A DNA stretch of 64,000 nucleotides from Chamaecyparis obtusa (Eukaryota; Streptophyta; Pinopsida; Cupressales; Cupressaceae), in assembly GCA_027943335.1 (NCBI GenBank), contig BSBK01000526.1, positions 135,001 to 199,000 on the forward strand, given 5' to 3'. The position numbers and the translations under genes were made by a program. Below the pieces are notes generated by a model, which saw nothing but the letters and a program-made list of their open reading frames with translations, was not told where the DNA came from and searched no databases. Positions 25,095 through 36,721 of the stretch are shown here, piece by piece. Numbering within the stretch: position 1 is the stretch's first letter; each line of letters begins with the position of its first letter.

Positions 25095-28000
25095 TCAGGT
25101 GTACGGAGGAAAACTAAGATGACGAACCTCCTCCTTTGTTAGCCATGATGAATCTCTAATAGGTCATCCTTTCCACTTGACCAGATAATCTTCATATGTC
25201 ATGTTCCTTGTGCTTCTACCAACATAACTATTGAGTATGTCTTCAATCTCCTTGTTATCTGAACTGGTTGCTATAATAATCCACTGTGCTATAGTAACCT
25301 CATCTTCAACACCTCCTTCATGATACTCTGTCAGATCTAAAACATTAAATACTGGTGAAATATTTAGCTTAGTAGGCAACTTAACCTCATATGCATTTCC
25401 TAAATCATGCTTCTTTAGTATCCTACATGGCCCAAACTTCTTCATTTTTAGCTTGTTATATGTACCAACCAAAAATCACTCTTTCCACAAATGAACCATG
25501 ACTTCATCTCCAACCTGAAACTCCTTATGCCTCATTTTCTCATCTTCCTTAGCCTTATACTACGCATTCATCTTGGTAATATGCTTCCTCACCTCCTCAT
25601 GGATGTTCTTCAAATGTTCTAGAAAATCCTCAGCTTCAGCACTACTTATTTCTCCTTTATCTATCTTTCTCAACTCAGATGCATTTCTGGGACTACTCCC
25701 ATATACAATTTGGAATGGTGATTTACCAGTGCTCCTATTGACATAATTATTGTATGCAAATTCTTCCTATGGTAAAATCAAATCCCATCCTATCAGCTTA
25801 TCTCCAACCAAACATCTTAACAAATTTCCCAAACTCCTATTCACCACCTCCGTTTGTCCATCAGTGTTTGGACAATGTGATGAATTGAATTTCAAATCTA
25901 TCTTCAGCTTCTTCCACAATGTTCACCAGAAATAGCCTACAAACTTGGTGTCTTGATCTGAAACTATGGTCTTTGGCAAACCATGTAGTCTCACTACTTC
26001 TCTGAAAAATAATTCTTCTATATGAATAGCATCATTAGTCTTCTTACAAGGAATAAAATGTGTCATCTTCAAAAATATATCAACCACCACAAAAATTGAA
26101 TCATGTCCCTGCTGAGTCCTTGGTAATCCAAGAACAAAGTCCATACTGATATCCTCCCAAGGCTTCTTTGGTATAGGTAATGGCTGATACAACCCAATTT
26201 TTTTCTTCAATCCTTTCGCCATCTGACATACTCTACAACTCTATACAAACTTCTTGACATCTTACTGCAACTGTGCCCAATAATAATTCTCACTAACCAA
26301 AGCAAGGGTTTTATCCTGACCGAAATGTCCAGCCAATTCTGCACTATGCTTCTCCTTGATGAGATTCTCCCTCATAGAACTTCTTGAAATGCACAACTGA
26401 CTCCCTCTGAATAGCATATCATTCTGAATCATGAAATCTAGTCACTTCTTTCTGTCTCGAGTAACAAGTTCTTTACAAGCTTTCCAAGCTTCACCAAAAT
26501 CAGGATCCTCTGGGTACAAATTCTTGAGTTCCTTGAATCCAACCACCTCAATCTGCACCTCTGTCAACAAAATTTTCCTTTTGCTAAGCACATTTGCAAC
26601 CCTATTAGACTTTCCACTTCTATATTTTAAAACAAATGTATAACTCTACAAAAAATCAACCCATTTCAAATGCCTTTGATTCAAATTTCCTTGACTATTC
26701 AAATATTGCAAAGCTTGATGATCAGTATACAAAACAAACTACTTAGGAAGCAAATAGTGTGTCCACTTCTTCAATGCCTAAACTATAGCATAAAATTTCT
26801 GATCATAAATGGAATATTTTATCTTGGCATCATTTAACTTCTCACTAAAATAAGCAATAGGTTTACCTTCTTGGCTCATAACAACTCTTATTGCATTACC
26901 ACTAGCATCACAGTCTACCTGAAACACCTTATTAAGATCTGGAAGTGATAAAATAGGTTGTTCTATAACTTTCTATTTCAACAGTTTAAAACTCTTATCT
27001 GTCCCATTAGTCCACTTGAACTCTTTTCTATCCCCTCTGATTGTTTCAGTCAAAGGTCCATAAATACTACTAAAATATATGATAAACTTTCTATAAAAAC
27101 TAGCCAAACCATGAAAAGACCTTACCTCAGTAGCACTCCTTGGAGTAGGCCATTCAACGATAGCTTATACCTTCTATGGGTCCATTTTTAGACTTTCTGC
27201 TGAAACTACAAATCCCAAATACACTAATTTGTTCTTCACAAAATTGTACTTCTTAAAATTAATCAACAATTTCTCATCTCTTAGCTTCTCAAACACCACA
27301 CAAATATGCATCATATGCTCTTCCAATGTCTTTCTAAAGATCAAAATATCATCTAGGTAAACAATTACAAACTTACCCAAAAATTCTTTCAAAACCTCGT
27401 TCATGAGCCGCATGAAAGTGCTCGGTGCATTGGTTAGCCCAAAAGGCATGACTAACCACTCATACAGTCCTTCCTTTGTCTTGAAGGTAGTCTTCCATTC
27501 ATCTCTTTATCTGATCTAAATCTAGTGATATCCACTCTTTAGATCTATCTTTGAGAAATACACATCTCCACTCAAACAATCCATAATATCATCTATTCGT
27601 GGTAATGGAAACCTATACGTGATTGTGATCTTGTTTATTTCTTTAGAATCTATACACATTCTCCATTCTCCATTCTTCTTTGGTGCTAATATTACTGGTA
27701 CATCACATGGACTCAAGCTCTCCCGAATCAATCCCTTATGTAATAACTCATGTACTTGTCTGTTCAACTCTTCACTTTCTGTTGGTGTCATTTTGTGTGC
27801 TACCTTGTTTGACAAACTGGCTCCTAGAATCAAATCTATCTGATGACTGATCTTCCTTACTAGTGGTAATCCATCAGGTACATTATCAGACCCAATATCC
27901 TAAAACTCATAAAAATAAATCTGCAACCTCTACAGGTACATCCTCTATTTCCTCTTTACCAGCTTTTGGAATTAAAGTAAAAAACACATGCCCATGCCTC

Positions 28001-29604
28001 ATACCATCTAAGAATTTTCTTCCATCAACAAAAGTTATTCTTGCATTACCACATACCTTTTCTTCGGTCTCCTTCAATAGCTTTAGCTTATGTCGCACTT
28101 CATCCTTTGTCAAGGAATAGGAATTCTCACAACCATCGTGTACAACACATCTGTCAAACTGCCATGGCCTACCCAACAACATGTGACATGCATCCATAGG
28201 TATGATATCACATAGTACCTCATCATGGTACCCACCAATCTTGAACTTTACTAGGCGCTATTCACTGACCATGACCTTGTGGTCATCCTGCACCTAGGCA
28301 ATCCGATATGGATGTGGGTGTTTCTATCTCTTTAGCTTCAACTTTGTCACCATCTCTTCTGACACCAAATTGTCAATGATTCCACTATCAATAATCATAT
28401 CACAACATTTACCCTCACACTTGCATCTAGTGTGAAACAGGCTCATCCTTTGTTCAGGTTCATTCTCACCACTCAGCGGGACTCTTCTGTTAATCAATGT
28501 TTCTCCTCTTTCAGCATCTTTTGAATTTGAGGATCTAGCATCTTCATCTACATGTGCCACTCTGTCCTGGCCTTCATTCCTCCTATCTATCCTTCCTTGG
28601 CATTGAGGATATTCAAATGCCCTATGACCTTCTTCTCCATAGTGAAAACATGTTCCATGAAAGCCTCCTCTTCCCGAACCTTGTCCTCTTCCTCTTTCTC
28701 TCTAATCTCTATTGTTCTGATCTTGGAAATGATTGGAGTTGTTTTCTCTCTGATTTTGACTACTATTGTCCTCATCCTTCTTTTTTGGATCTTCATTTCA
28801 GCCTCCATATGACCGTCCACCAGATCATCCACCACGACCTCTTCTATTTTGTCTGCTCTCGAACTTCTTGTTCAACTTTTCATCTACTTTTAAGGAAAAT
28901 TGGTATGCCTCTTCAATACTATTCATTTGAACTAGATTCAGCTCCTCCTGAATGCTTGACCTCAACCCATTAAGGTAACAAGCAACTTTCTCCTTATCAG
29001 CTTCTGCATGGCCTATTCTAATGAAGATTCGATAGAACTCCTCTGTATACTCCTGAATAGATTGTCCCGTTTGCTTCAAACTTTGCATTTTCTTTAGTAG
29101 GTGAAGCTCATACTCAACAAGGATGAATTGTCACTCTAATTTATCCACCATCCAATCCCATTTTGTGATTTTATCTTTCCCTCTTCTATTTCACTCCAAT
29201 TGAATCTTTTGCCACTAGATCTTCACATGAGCTTTCAGTCTGGCCTTCGTGAATTTGACCCTATCAGGATCCTCAATATCTTCATACTCAAAATATTCTT
29301 CACATTCATTGATCTAGTCGATCAACTCCTTTGGGTTAAGATTTCTTAAAAATGTAGCAACCTCCATCTTAGGTCTTTTCCCGATCTTGGAAATGGCCCG
29401 AAAAAGTCTTTCTTCCTCCTAGTTCATAATTTTGACTTCTCCTTCTTGATCTTCTTCTTCGACTTCATCCTCACTTTCATCTGTAACATTAAGATTCATT
29501 CCTCTACGAATCTCTTCTTGCAATGCTCACACTTGTCTCTGGAGCACTCTAACCTCAGGTGTTACAACACCAGCTCTTCCACCATGTTCCCTTTTTGGAG
29601 GCAT
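25095..29604 (-). pseudogene. Chromovirus unit A gag-pol, broken
   Basis: The minus strand reads from ATG 29604. Gag has premature stops TGA at 29527-29529 and TAG at 29419-29421 where unit B has CGA and CAG. The gag domain is at 28825-29088 and a knuckle CFHYGEEGHRAFEY (second Cys now Tyr) at about 28600-28655. Protease IIDSGIIDNLVSEE is at about 28365-28410. Reverse transcriptase spans 27833-27174 ([16 protein letters not shown]), followed by RNase H, the integrase zinc domain (about 26230-26400) and integrase core (26222-25750). The C-terminus with YEDYLVKWKG runs into a TGA at about 25160, and the frame ends at 25095. Only about 38 bp separate the frame end from LTR 2. Confidence 0.87.
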
Positions 29605-29690
29605 TTTTGTGATGCGCGTTGAAACCCTAACCATGGTCCTGGTGCAAACTACCTCATAGTTAGTGATCTATTTACATGCTTAGGAACTCC

Positions 29691-29703
29691 TACTCTGATA
29701 CCA
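29691..29703 (-). promoter_or_regulatory. Unit A primer binding site
   Basis: The minus strand reads TGGTATCAGAGTA two bases inside LTR 3, matching the initiator-Met tRNA primer site. Confidence 0.87.
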
Positions 29704-29705
29704 CT

Positions 29706-30565
29706 TGACAAAGGGTTCTCCCCTTAATACCACAAACACATAATATAAACAGAGAAACAACAACAATATGCAAGAACAGAAAATGGGCTTCTTATTATCT
29801 CCACAAATGTGGAATTGCAAATTTTTAGAATTACAATATGCAAAGCCACATGGGCATTCCCTTACAATATTCTATAGGATAAAGCCTCAAATCAATACCT
29901 AGATCTACTACCCAGAACTACCCCGAACTACCTAAGACAACACTACAGCCTTCCTTATATAGGCAATTTTCCATCACCTGGGAAGGTTCTAGAATTTTAG
30001 CCAACAAGGCCGACCAAACTTAGAATTATTTTATTTTACAATTTATTACATCAAAGTCAGCTCAAAATAACTTTTGAAACCCAAAAATAAATTTTGAAGG
30101 AAAATCATTTTCTGTCATTTCAGGTGACCCAACTTCCGAAGACCATAAGTCATCACCAATTGACCCAATTGACTATTATAACCCCATTCTGGAAAGGCCA
30201 CGAAGTGCTCTACAGGCTTGATTGGCACAAGGGCTCATCACCCAAATTTTTGACCTCATCCGAGGCCTCTAAAGCCTTCAAAACTGAGTTCAAAGTTTCT
30301 GTACCCTATTGCCAATACAGAAAATCTTCAATATCTATAAAGCTAGACTTGATCTGTCAATGAAACTTTACTGGTAGGCTGATATGACCAAAATGAACCT
30401 CTAGGGAAGAAATCAGAACATTCCGAGATTGGATGACCAACTTACTAAAAATAGAAAGTTTCGATAAATAGTAGCTCTGCAACAAATAGCCCTTATTGAA
30501 TACAAAACTAGAAATATTTTTGGGTGATGCAAGATTGCTCTTACACCTAGGATGTTCCTGCATCA
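29706..30565 (-). repeat. LTR 3 (5' LTR of unit A)
   Basis: The 860-bp LTR runs TGACAAAGGG to CCTGCATCA, with TGATG mutated to TGACA at its outer end. It is directly followed by AATAG, the imperfect partner of GATAG at 18685-18689, and then by copia-1 integrase sequence. Confidence 0.87.
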
Positions 30566-30570
30566 AATAG

Positions 30571-30735
30571 AGTGGAGGAGACAATAAGACCCAAAAATGT
30601 CTCAAATCTAATAGAAGATGTGTGTTTACTTCACATGTGTTTATTTCATATTGTAACAAATAGTAATTCAAAAGGAAGATGTTAGCTCCTAGAACACCTC
30701 AACAAAATAGTATTATTGAAAGAAGAAATGGATCT
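30571..30735 (+). pseudogene. Copia-1 integrase, continued
   Basis: After the chromovirus the copia-1 integrase resumes. Relics of the KCLRSD region lie near 30598. They are followed by MLAPRTPQQNSIIERRNG (about 30682-30730), the conserved P-R-T-P-Q-Q-N...E-R-R-N segment holding the catalytic Glu. It stops abruptly at the start of copia-2. Confidence 0.85.
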
Positions 30736-32247
30736 TAATAACCTATAACTGATTGAATATCTTGATGGAATGAATGGACAAGTGAAAGACAGTGATTTAA
30801 GGTCACTGAGCTACTAAAGTGATATGTAAGGAAATTAAATCAGTCAATGTATTGTCATTAATATCAACTAGTTTTGACTATACTTATCATGATGGTTACA
30901 AACATCTAAAGAAGAAAAATGGTAAAGGAATGAGATATCTACATGAAAATGAGATGGATATGGAAGATATGGATATGGCATACATTGGGTAACTTATTGA
31001 TGAGCCTATGGCATCATGTTGTTGACTTGATTATATTACATGATTTTGTTATGTATTGAAGATCAGAACTGAACACGTTTATGTGATTAGTAATTGAATA
31101 TTTCTGTATACACCAAGCTAGTGTAGTGTATATTGAATACAATTTTAACCAAGAAAGTATTCACCAACACATTTGGGTATTGACTGAGTGAAAGAAACAA
31201 ATAAAGTTTATAACAGCCAATTGAATTGATGAGCTAGATAATTGCTTATGATTCTAAGGTAGAATATAAAGTTTTCTATGATGATCCAACGACTGACAAA
31301 ATTCAAGATTTATCGAATGAAGAAGAATGAAACATGTTATAGACACAACTATTGAGGAAGGATGAAGAGGAAAAATGAACGATGAAGATGAAGAGGAAAA
31401 ATCAATGGATAAAAAGAAAATGGTTTTTGTTGTCTATTTAAAGAGACATGAGATTCATTATTAAGTCTAGGATTATTGATACTACATGAGAATTCATGTG
31501 AAAAGTATTATTTTCATGTACCGTTGATCAAATTGGTTGAAGATAGAACTAAGTTGAAATGCAGACATTACCGAGTGTCAGAGAAATATTCACCGAGTGG
31601 AATGAAGTTGGAGGATATGAAGGATTGAATTATTTATTGATCAGAGGAGCTATTTTGAGATTAGCATAGATCTGAAAATTTGCAAATCTTAGTTGTATTT
31701 GAATCAGATCATTATTGTATCATTTTAACCATTGTTATAGAAAAATCTCTTAACCGAGTGGGACTTAACAGTCTTTTTTTGTATTTCAATATGAAATTCA
31801 ATGATTGTTGATTGTTTTCTTGTTGACCCCATAGTGAATGCTAGTCAAGGGAGAACTCTTAGTGATAAATCCTCCAACCAGGTCACACCTTATAGTGTAC
31901 TTTGTAACCTTTGACAGGGTTGACTCCTAACCGAGCTCACTTCAGAAGAGTGAATTATTTTGGGTTACTAATCATAGGTGGTTTTTCCCTTAACAAGGTT
32001 TCCACATTAAAAAACTATGTGTTATGTGTATTTGATGTGTTAAATTGTTATTTTACTTTACACATTTCATAACTGGATAGATCGGTAAATACACTATTGA
32101 ATTTACTATTAATCGGTAGATAAAGAGTATAGACATAGTTGTTATCTTACCGAGTTGATTATTTGATTGAAAAGTTTGAATATATAAATCTGGGAGATTT
32201 GGGATAGTAGGATAACTGGAATTAACTGATTCACCACCCCCTCCCCC
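30736..32247 (+). repeat. Copia-2 5' LTR, main part
   Basis: It is collinear with 49861-51307. It contains GTCTATTTAAAGAGACATGAG (about 31431), a possible promoter, and GGTTTTTCCCTTAAC...TTTCCAC (about 31980-32008). GATTCACCACCCCC comes just before the CACTA-1 insertion. The last 21 bp of the LTR are at 43573-43593. Confidence 0.85.
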
Positions 32248-32430
32248 CACTAATACATTTGGGGTAAAATTGCGACGGCGGGCAGATGTTATGTGTTTTT
32301 GCCTTTTTTTTTCAATTATAACTCGACAACGTCACAATTGCGACGTTGTCGGGATATAAGGAAAAAAAAAAAAAAATGTTGTCATTTGTATTTTCAATAG
32401 CGACGTTGTCATTTGCAGCCATTGTCGATC
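32248..32430 (+). repeat. CACTA-1 left terminal and subterminal region
   Basis: The terminal repeat starts at 32248. A near-perfect 28-bp palindrome (CGACAACGTC...GACGTTGTCG, 32324-32351) and a further GCGACGTTGTC (32402-32412) lie within the first 170 bp. Confidence 0.7.
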
Positions 32431-32439
32431 ACCCTCATT

Positions 32440-32600
32440 TCTCTGGTTTGGGTCTCCAGTCTTGACATAAAGACTCAAATGTTCCAAAGTCTCCTCAAAA
32501 CAATCACTCTATTTTTTACACACCAAACAAAGGGCACTTTGAGGACAGGGTTCCCTAATCTCACTTCTGATGAATGAAGTTTACGCAGGTAGATACTTGA
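32440..32600. repeat. Subterminal direct repeat, left copy
   Basis: The text around AGACTCAAATGTTCCAAAG and CAATCACTCT resembles 42800-42960 in the same orientation (AGATTCAAGTGTTCAAAAG, AAATCACTCT). It may be a duplicated piece of captured or repeat DNA. No function was seen. Confidence 0.55.
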
Positions 32601-35267
32601 GTCCTACTATGTTAAGATTCTGCAAGAAACTATCGTTAGTATTATTTTAATTCATGGATAAGTCTGCAGTTGTTTGGCAATGATATAGTGATTTCTTTTT
32701 GGTCTCTGCAGTTATAAGTCATAGTTAGATGTATTAACGATACCAGAAATTTATCATTCCAAACCAAGTCAACTCGGTATAGCTGAATGTGGAATTAATT
32801 TGTGCAATGTAAAGGGGTTTCATTTTATGTGAATTTTAGTTGATTTGTATCGCATTCAATCTAAAAATAAACTGCAGATACTCACATGGATTGAACTTGC
32901 ATCATTGTGTCAATTTCATGATGAAACCGTAGGCCCTAATTTGGGAATTCACCGTGGACATTCTATGTCGTTGGTTGAAAAACAAATTAGGGTAATGTAT
33001 GTTCTTCTATTAAATACTCAGAATTGTAAAATATGTTAAGTGTGCTTCAAGGATAAAAATCCATGGTTGAATATGCACAACGTATTTAGTCAAGGAAACA
33101 AAGGAATACCTGCAGTCGTGCCCTAGTAGAAGTTATAACCATGCCCTCAACAGTTTGAAAGAAGTGCTTCCGGAATCTTCCAACCAAGTTTGGTTCTCCA
33201 CCTAAGAACCCATCTTTAGAGCCTACCGATTGATCCCTGCTAACCTGATCAATTAGCCTGTGTCTCGATAATGTTTGCAGATGCTGGAGTAGGTTGTGAG
33301 AATTAGAATAGAGGAATTTCCACAGTGCAAAGAAATAGTACTCTGTTTTATTTTCTTTGTGTATTGAAAATTGGAGGGAAAGGTTGTAGTAAATTCAAAA
33401 GGGTACAGTTAGCATAACAAGCAGCATAATTGGTACTATTTTGGTAAGTTGAATAAGTTTATTTGAAAGGTGTGTTTATTTGAAAAAAGGTGAAGATCTG
33501 TTTATAAGTCTAAAATGAAACAGAGTTGAAAGAACAATTATTGAAATTTGTGAAGTAAGTTACATTGGTTACTTGGTGAGTTTCAATTAAACCAACACTT
33601 GATGTAGAGGGAAGGGTGGTGGTCTTCAAAACACAATGAAAGTTTGATAATTTCAGAGGTCTAGGAACTTGGGCTTATCAATCACCTCAATTTCTTCAGG
33701 AACCTGACTTGACAAGGCTTTTCTCAATACTCCTAGATGATACTTTTGGTGTTTTAGGCTAGTAATAACTTAGATTCAAGGAACTCCAAAGTTCAAAATC
33801 AACCCCACTACTCCCAATTCTCAAAATGCACTCAAACTGTTTCAAAAGCCTAGTAAAATTCCTGCAGCAGACTTGGAAGGGAAATAACTTTATGTTTTCT
33901 CAAAACAATAGACAATATGATAACATTTTCAAATACCCTTTTCAAAACTCTACAACATACCAAAAGCTTGTATACTGTTACTTTGGACCAGTAACCCAAA
34001 ACATGATAGTTTCCCTATTTCAAGGCACACAAGTTGACTAGTTTTCCAAAGGAAGTATCAATCAAAGATATCCTATCGACCTCAACTCTTGGATAGTATT
34101 TACTTATGCCTCTAATTTCTCAATTCCCAAAGGAATTAGACCCCGGTTCTCTGTAACATCAAAACCCCTAAATTGTGACTTCAAACCCCTTGATATCTAG
34201 GGCTTCCTCGTTCCCATAGTTCTCCACACTCTTGCAACAAATTAGAGATGGATTCACCATCCTATGAACATCACATGACATTCCCAAACACCAAATATCT
34301 CCTTTTTTGGGTAGATGGCTCACTGCTACACCTTAGCCACCGTTTCCACTGGTTTTTCCTCTCTATTCGGGCTGTAATCACTCTTATCCCACGTGGTTCT
34401 GCATATGCAGTGTCAACAACATATCATACATGTTAAAAGGTTAACATTCCATGAATATCAGGCCTCCATACTCATGGAATGGTTCTCATTTCCTTAAAAA
34501 ACCTACTGTGGTAACAAAATAATTAAAACAAAAGATCATTGGTCTACAACTGGCATGACAGTGGCTTTAACACAATTTGGAAAACATCAATTAGAAATGT
34601 AGATGGTTACTATACCCCTGTCAATGCATTAGGAAATCCAAATCAATCAAATTTTAAACATAGCAATGAGTTGGGTAGCAGGATAACAGAGTTGTTTTAT
34701 TCTTCACTAGTTTACACACCAGCGCAACAGCAACTTTAACACAATGTGATTCATCAAATAGCAATTGAAATAGATAAAGGGACTCTATTAATTCATATGA
34801 ATCTCAATTGATACAATCTTTCAAAATGAAAGAATAGTATATTGATGAGTTTTTATTCACCACTGTTACAAAACCCCCACACCAGTCTCATTCACTATTG
34901 CATAACAGAGATTCCACAAGATTAAATAAGTTATGAAACTATCTCAACCAACTTGTCATTGAGTTGAGGATAATTCATTAAACAAAACAAACTACAACTA
35001 AACTCTAACTTCCCTCCACAACCTAAACTAGATGATTGTATTCAAATGTTTGAATTTGAAAAACCATACAATGGTTTTATTAAACATTAAACTCTTTTCT
35101 ATAAGGTTCCTATTGCCTTAAACCTATCCCTTGACCCATTCTAGACTTCTTAAAACATTAAAGAAGCTTGGACAACATTTAGTCCATCATAAAAAACTAA
35201 TAGTCCCTTGAGGACATTACAAGTATGAAATTCAGTCCTTTGAGGACATTATAAATGTGTTCAAACA
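32601..35267. other. CACTA-1 interior, no gene recognised
   Basis: There are no conserved protein motifs. Stretches such as 33600-34440 read like decayed repeat DNA, including an inverted ATTCCATG...CATGGAAT pair at about 34447-34483. A similar pair lies near 52613-52643, suggesting a shared old repeat family, but only weakly. Confidence 0.4.
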
Positions 35268-36060
35268 TTACATCATTATAGGATATTGGATGGATCCTTT
35301 AGGACCTAATTTCTTACATAAAGTCTTAGCCAATGTATCTAGACTACTAGGGAGTAGAGTGTATGAATCCTTTAGACTGTACAGCTTTTTCATTTTATTA
35401 TCCTTTCCACGATACACTGCTAATTCATAAAGCTTAAGGTTTCTCATCATAAGTTTGATGGTATACTTATCACCTTGAGTAGTATAATATTTCATTAAGA
35501 TAATACCATCGAATCGTGAGAATTTATGGAAGTAAACAGATTGAATCTTATGTTGAGCAGCAACCACTGCTAAACCCTCTATAAAGTCGAACAACATTCA
35601 ATTACTCCTCTTTTCAAATTCGGGTATAAATATGTGATCTTCACTGAAATATGTTTCAAAGGCATAATCTGGCTTGGCACCAACATCTTCATCTGGCTTA
35701 ACCACTAAGAAGCCTATAGTGTAAGGCACATGTACATCATTGATTAGAACAGTCTCCGTATCGGCTACAATTAAAGCTTTCCTATCCTTAGTTGTAGGTT
35801 TTAATGCAAGTACATATTTGGTACACCTACTTTTTCTTCCCATAGGTGTAACTTCTTGTGGTTCACCACCACTTATGTGTTTCACATCTTTTGTCATGCA
35901 GTTGATTAGCTTTTTTACGTACCCAATTCAGAATTTTGAAATTTAATGCTTGTTTATGTGACTTTCTTGTGAGTACAGAGCTGTACCTTGCTCTCCTACA
36001 AATTCTGTCAACCCCTGAGGGATGTATTGTGTTTGGGAGAAAAAAGATCTTTTTTGTCAT
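35268..36060 (-). pseudogene. Fragment of a mitochondrial-plasmid-type family B DNA polymerase
   Basis: Reading down from 36060, a basic N-terminal part (to about 35863) leads by a frame change into 35897-35268. That stretch carries VADTETVL (the ExoI D-x-E motif, about 35745-35765), then SVYFHKFSRFDGIILMKYY (ExoII region, about 35495-35545), and later a K-x-GPKGSI segment near 35285-35310. This order fits the 3'-5' exonuclease half of the protein-primed family B polymerases of plant mitochondrial linear plasmids. The ExoII Asn expected before FSRFD is Lys here. A TGA interrupts at 35598-35600 and the polymerase palm domain is absent, so it is a dead fragment. A Polinton polymerase is a less likely alternative. 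Confidence 0.72.
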
Positions 36061-36146
36061 TTACTTGCTCTGATTGAAATGGGTGCTCTGGAATATGTTG
36101 TAAGGCTGCTTAATGGCCGCCCTAAATGCAAGAGAAAGCATATGCA
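36003..36146 (+). pseudogene. Exon-like fragment of unknown gene
   Basis: An open stretch ends LLNGRPKCKRKHMQ at a good splice donor (CAG|GTAAAT, 36146/36147). Its LLALIEMGALEYVVRLLNG segment looks like a helical-repeat (ARM/HEAT-like) turn. It overlaps the start of the polymerase fragment only at its left margin and lies on the opposite strand. The source gene is not recognised, and the left border is uncertain. Confidence 0.35.
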
Positions 36147-36221
36147 GGTAAATCATTTTCTTTCATGGCATTTTAGTTCTGCTATGGATATGCCTGTGTT
36201 TTTACCAGTGAACAGTGAGCT

Positions 36222-36720
36222 GGTAGAACTTGAACAGTTAGCCTGTTCTTGATCTTGATCTTGAAAGGAATGAAATTACTAGTTGTTGAAGGAGATGGCA
36301 TTGAATTTTTCATCAAAGAAAAATAAAGAATCCCACAAGAAGCTTAGTAGTTGGTATGAGTGTTTCACTCTTAAAAGACTGCTACTAAAAATCAACTGTA
36401 TATGTTTTTGGATCACTCCCATTTTCTTGATGATAGATCATTAAATATGATCTGAAACATCAAAAATAAATAAAAATTTTACAACTTGCTAAATATTTCA
36501 CAACTACTTGGAAAAAATAACATGCACCCTGGAATAGATAGGATGAGCATTAATAAATTTTAGTGCAAGTCATAGAAAAAGAAGTGTAACTGAATCATAG
36601 CAAATGAAATAATTCCACTACATTCTTCACAGTCATCTCAAGGAAATCTGAAATTAAAAAATTTTATATGTAATTGCAATTGGTGTTTGGATTAACGTAA
36701 CATTTTGTATAGTAGCTATA
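36222..36720. other. CACTA-1 interior, no gene recognised
   Basis: AT-rich text between two exon-like pieces, possibly intron sequence. No motifs were seen. Confidence 0.4.
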
Positions 36721-36721
36721 G

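Larger units (their letters stand above)
18690..30565 (-). mobile_element. Tandem chromovirus: LTR-internal-LTR-internal-LTR
   Basis: Three LTRs of exactly 860 bp (18690-19549, 24197-25056, 29706-30565) alternate with two internal regions of 4647 and 4649 bp. All lie on the minus strand and each internal region holds a full gag-pol layout. The outer flanks are GATAG (18685-18689) and AATAG (30566-30570), a 4/5 match expected of a single old insertion event. Both internal regions have the initiator-Met primer site beside their 5' LTR. The C-terminal chromodomain-like YEDYLVKWKG marks a chromovirus. Length and LTR size would suit Reina-type elements, but the clade was not tested. Confidence 0.9.
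7048..30735 (+). mobile_element. Copia-1: interrupted Ty1/copia element, base of the insertion stack
   Basis: The pieces read in order as one plus-strand copia element. They are 5' LTR (about 7048-7322 and 15829-16176), primer site (16179-16190), gag (16245-16697 and 17379-17900), protease, GAG-pre-integrase and integrase start (to 18689), and integrase continuation (30571-30735). Three insertions with target duplications separate them: the LARD-like element (AGGTC), a gypsy solo LTR (GAAAA) and a tandem chromovirus (GATAG/AATAG). Copia-2 then inserts at 30736. Its reverse transcriptase and 3' LTR must lie beyond the window if the reading is right. The 7048 start (TGTTGG) is a guess. Confidence 0.7.

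Noticed and set aside
18690..30565. Two independent neighbouring chromovirus insertions
   Set aside because: The middle LTR is shared, only one outer duplication is seen, and none lies between the units.
35740..35946. Plus-strand open frame at the polymerase fragment
   Set aside because: It is the antisense shadow of the minus-strand polymerase segment.
35268..36060. Polinton/Maverick polymerase
   Set aside because: Motif wording fits plant mitochondrial plasmid polymerases better and no Polinton integrase, capsid or protease is nearby.
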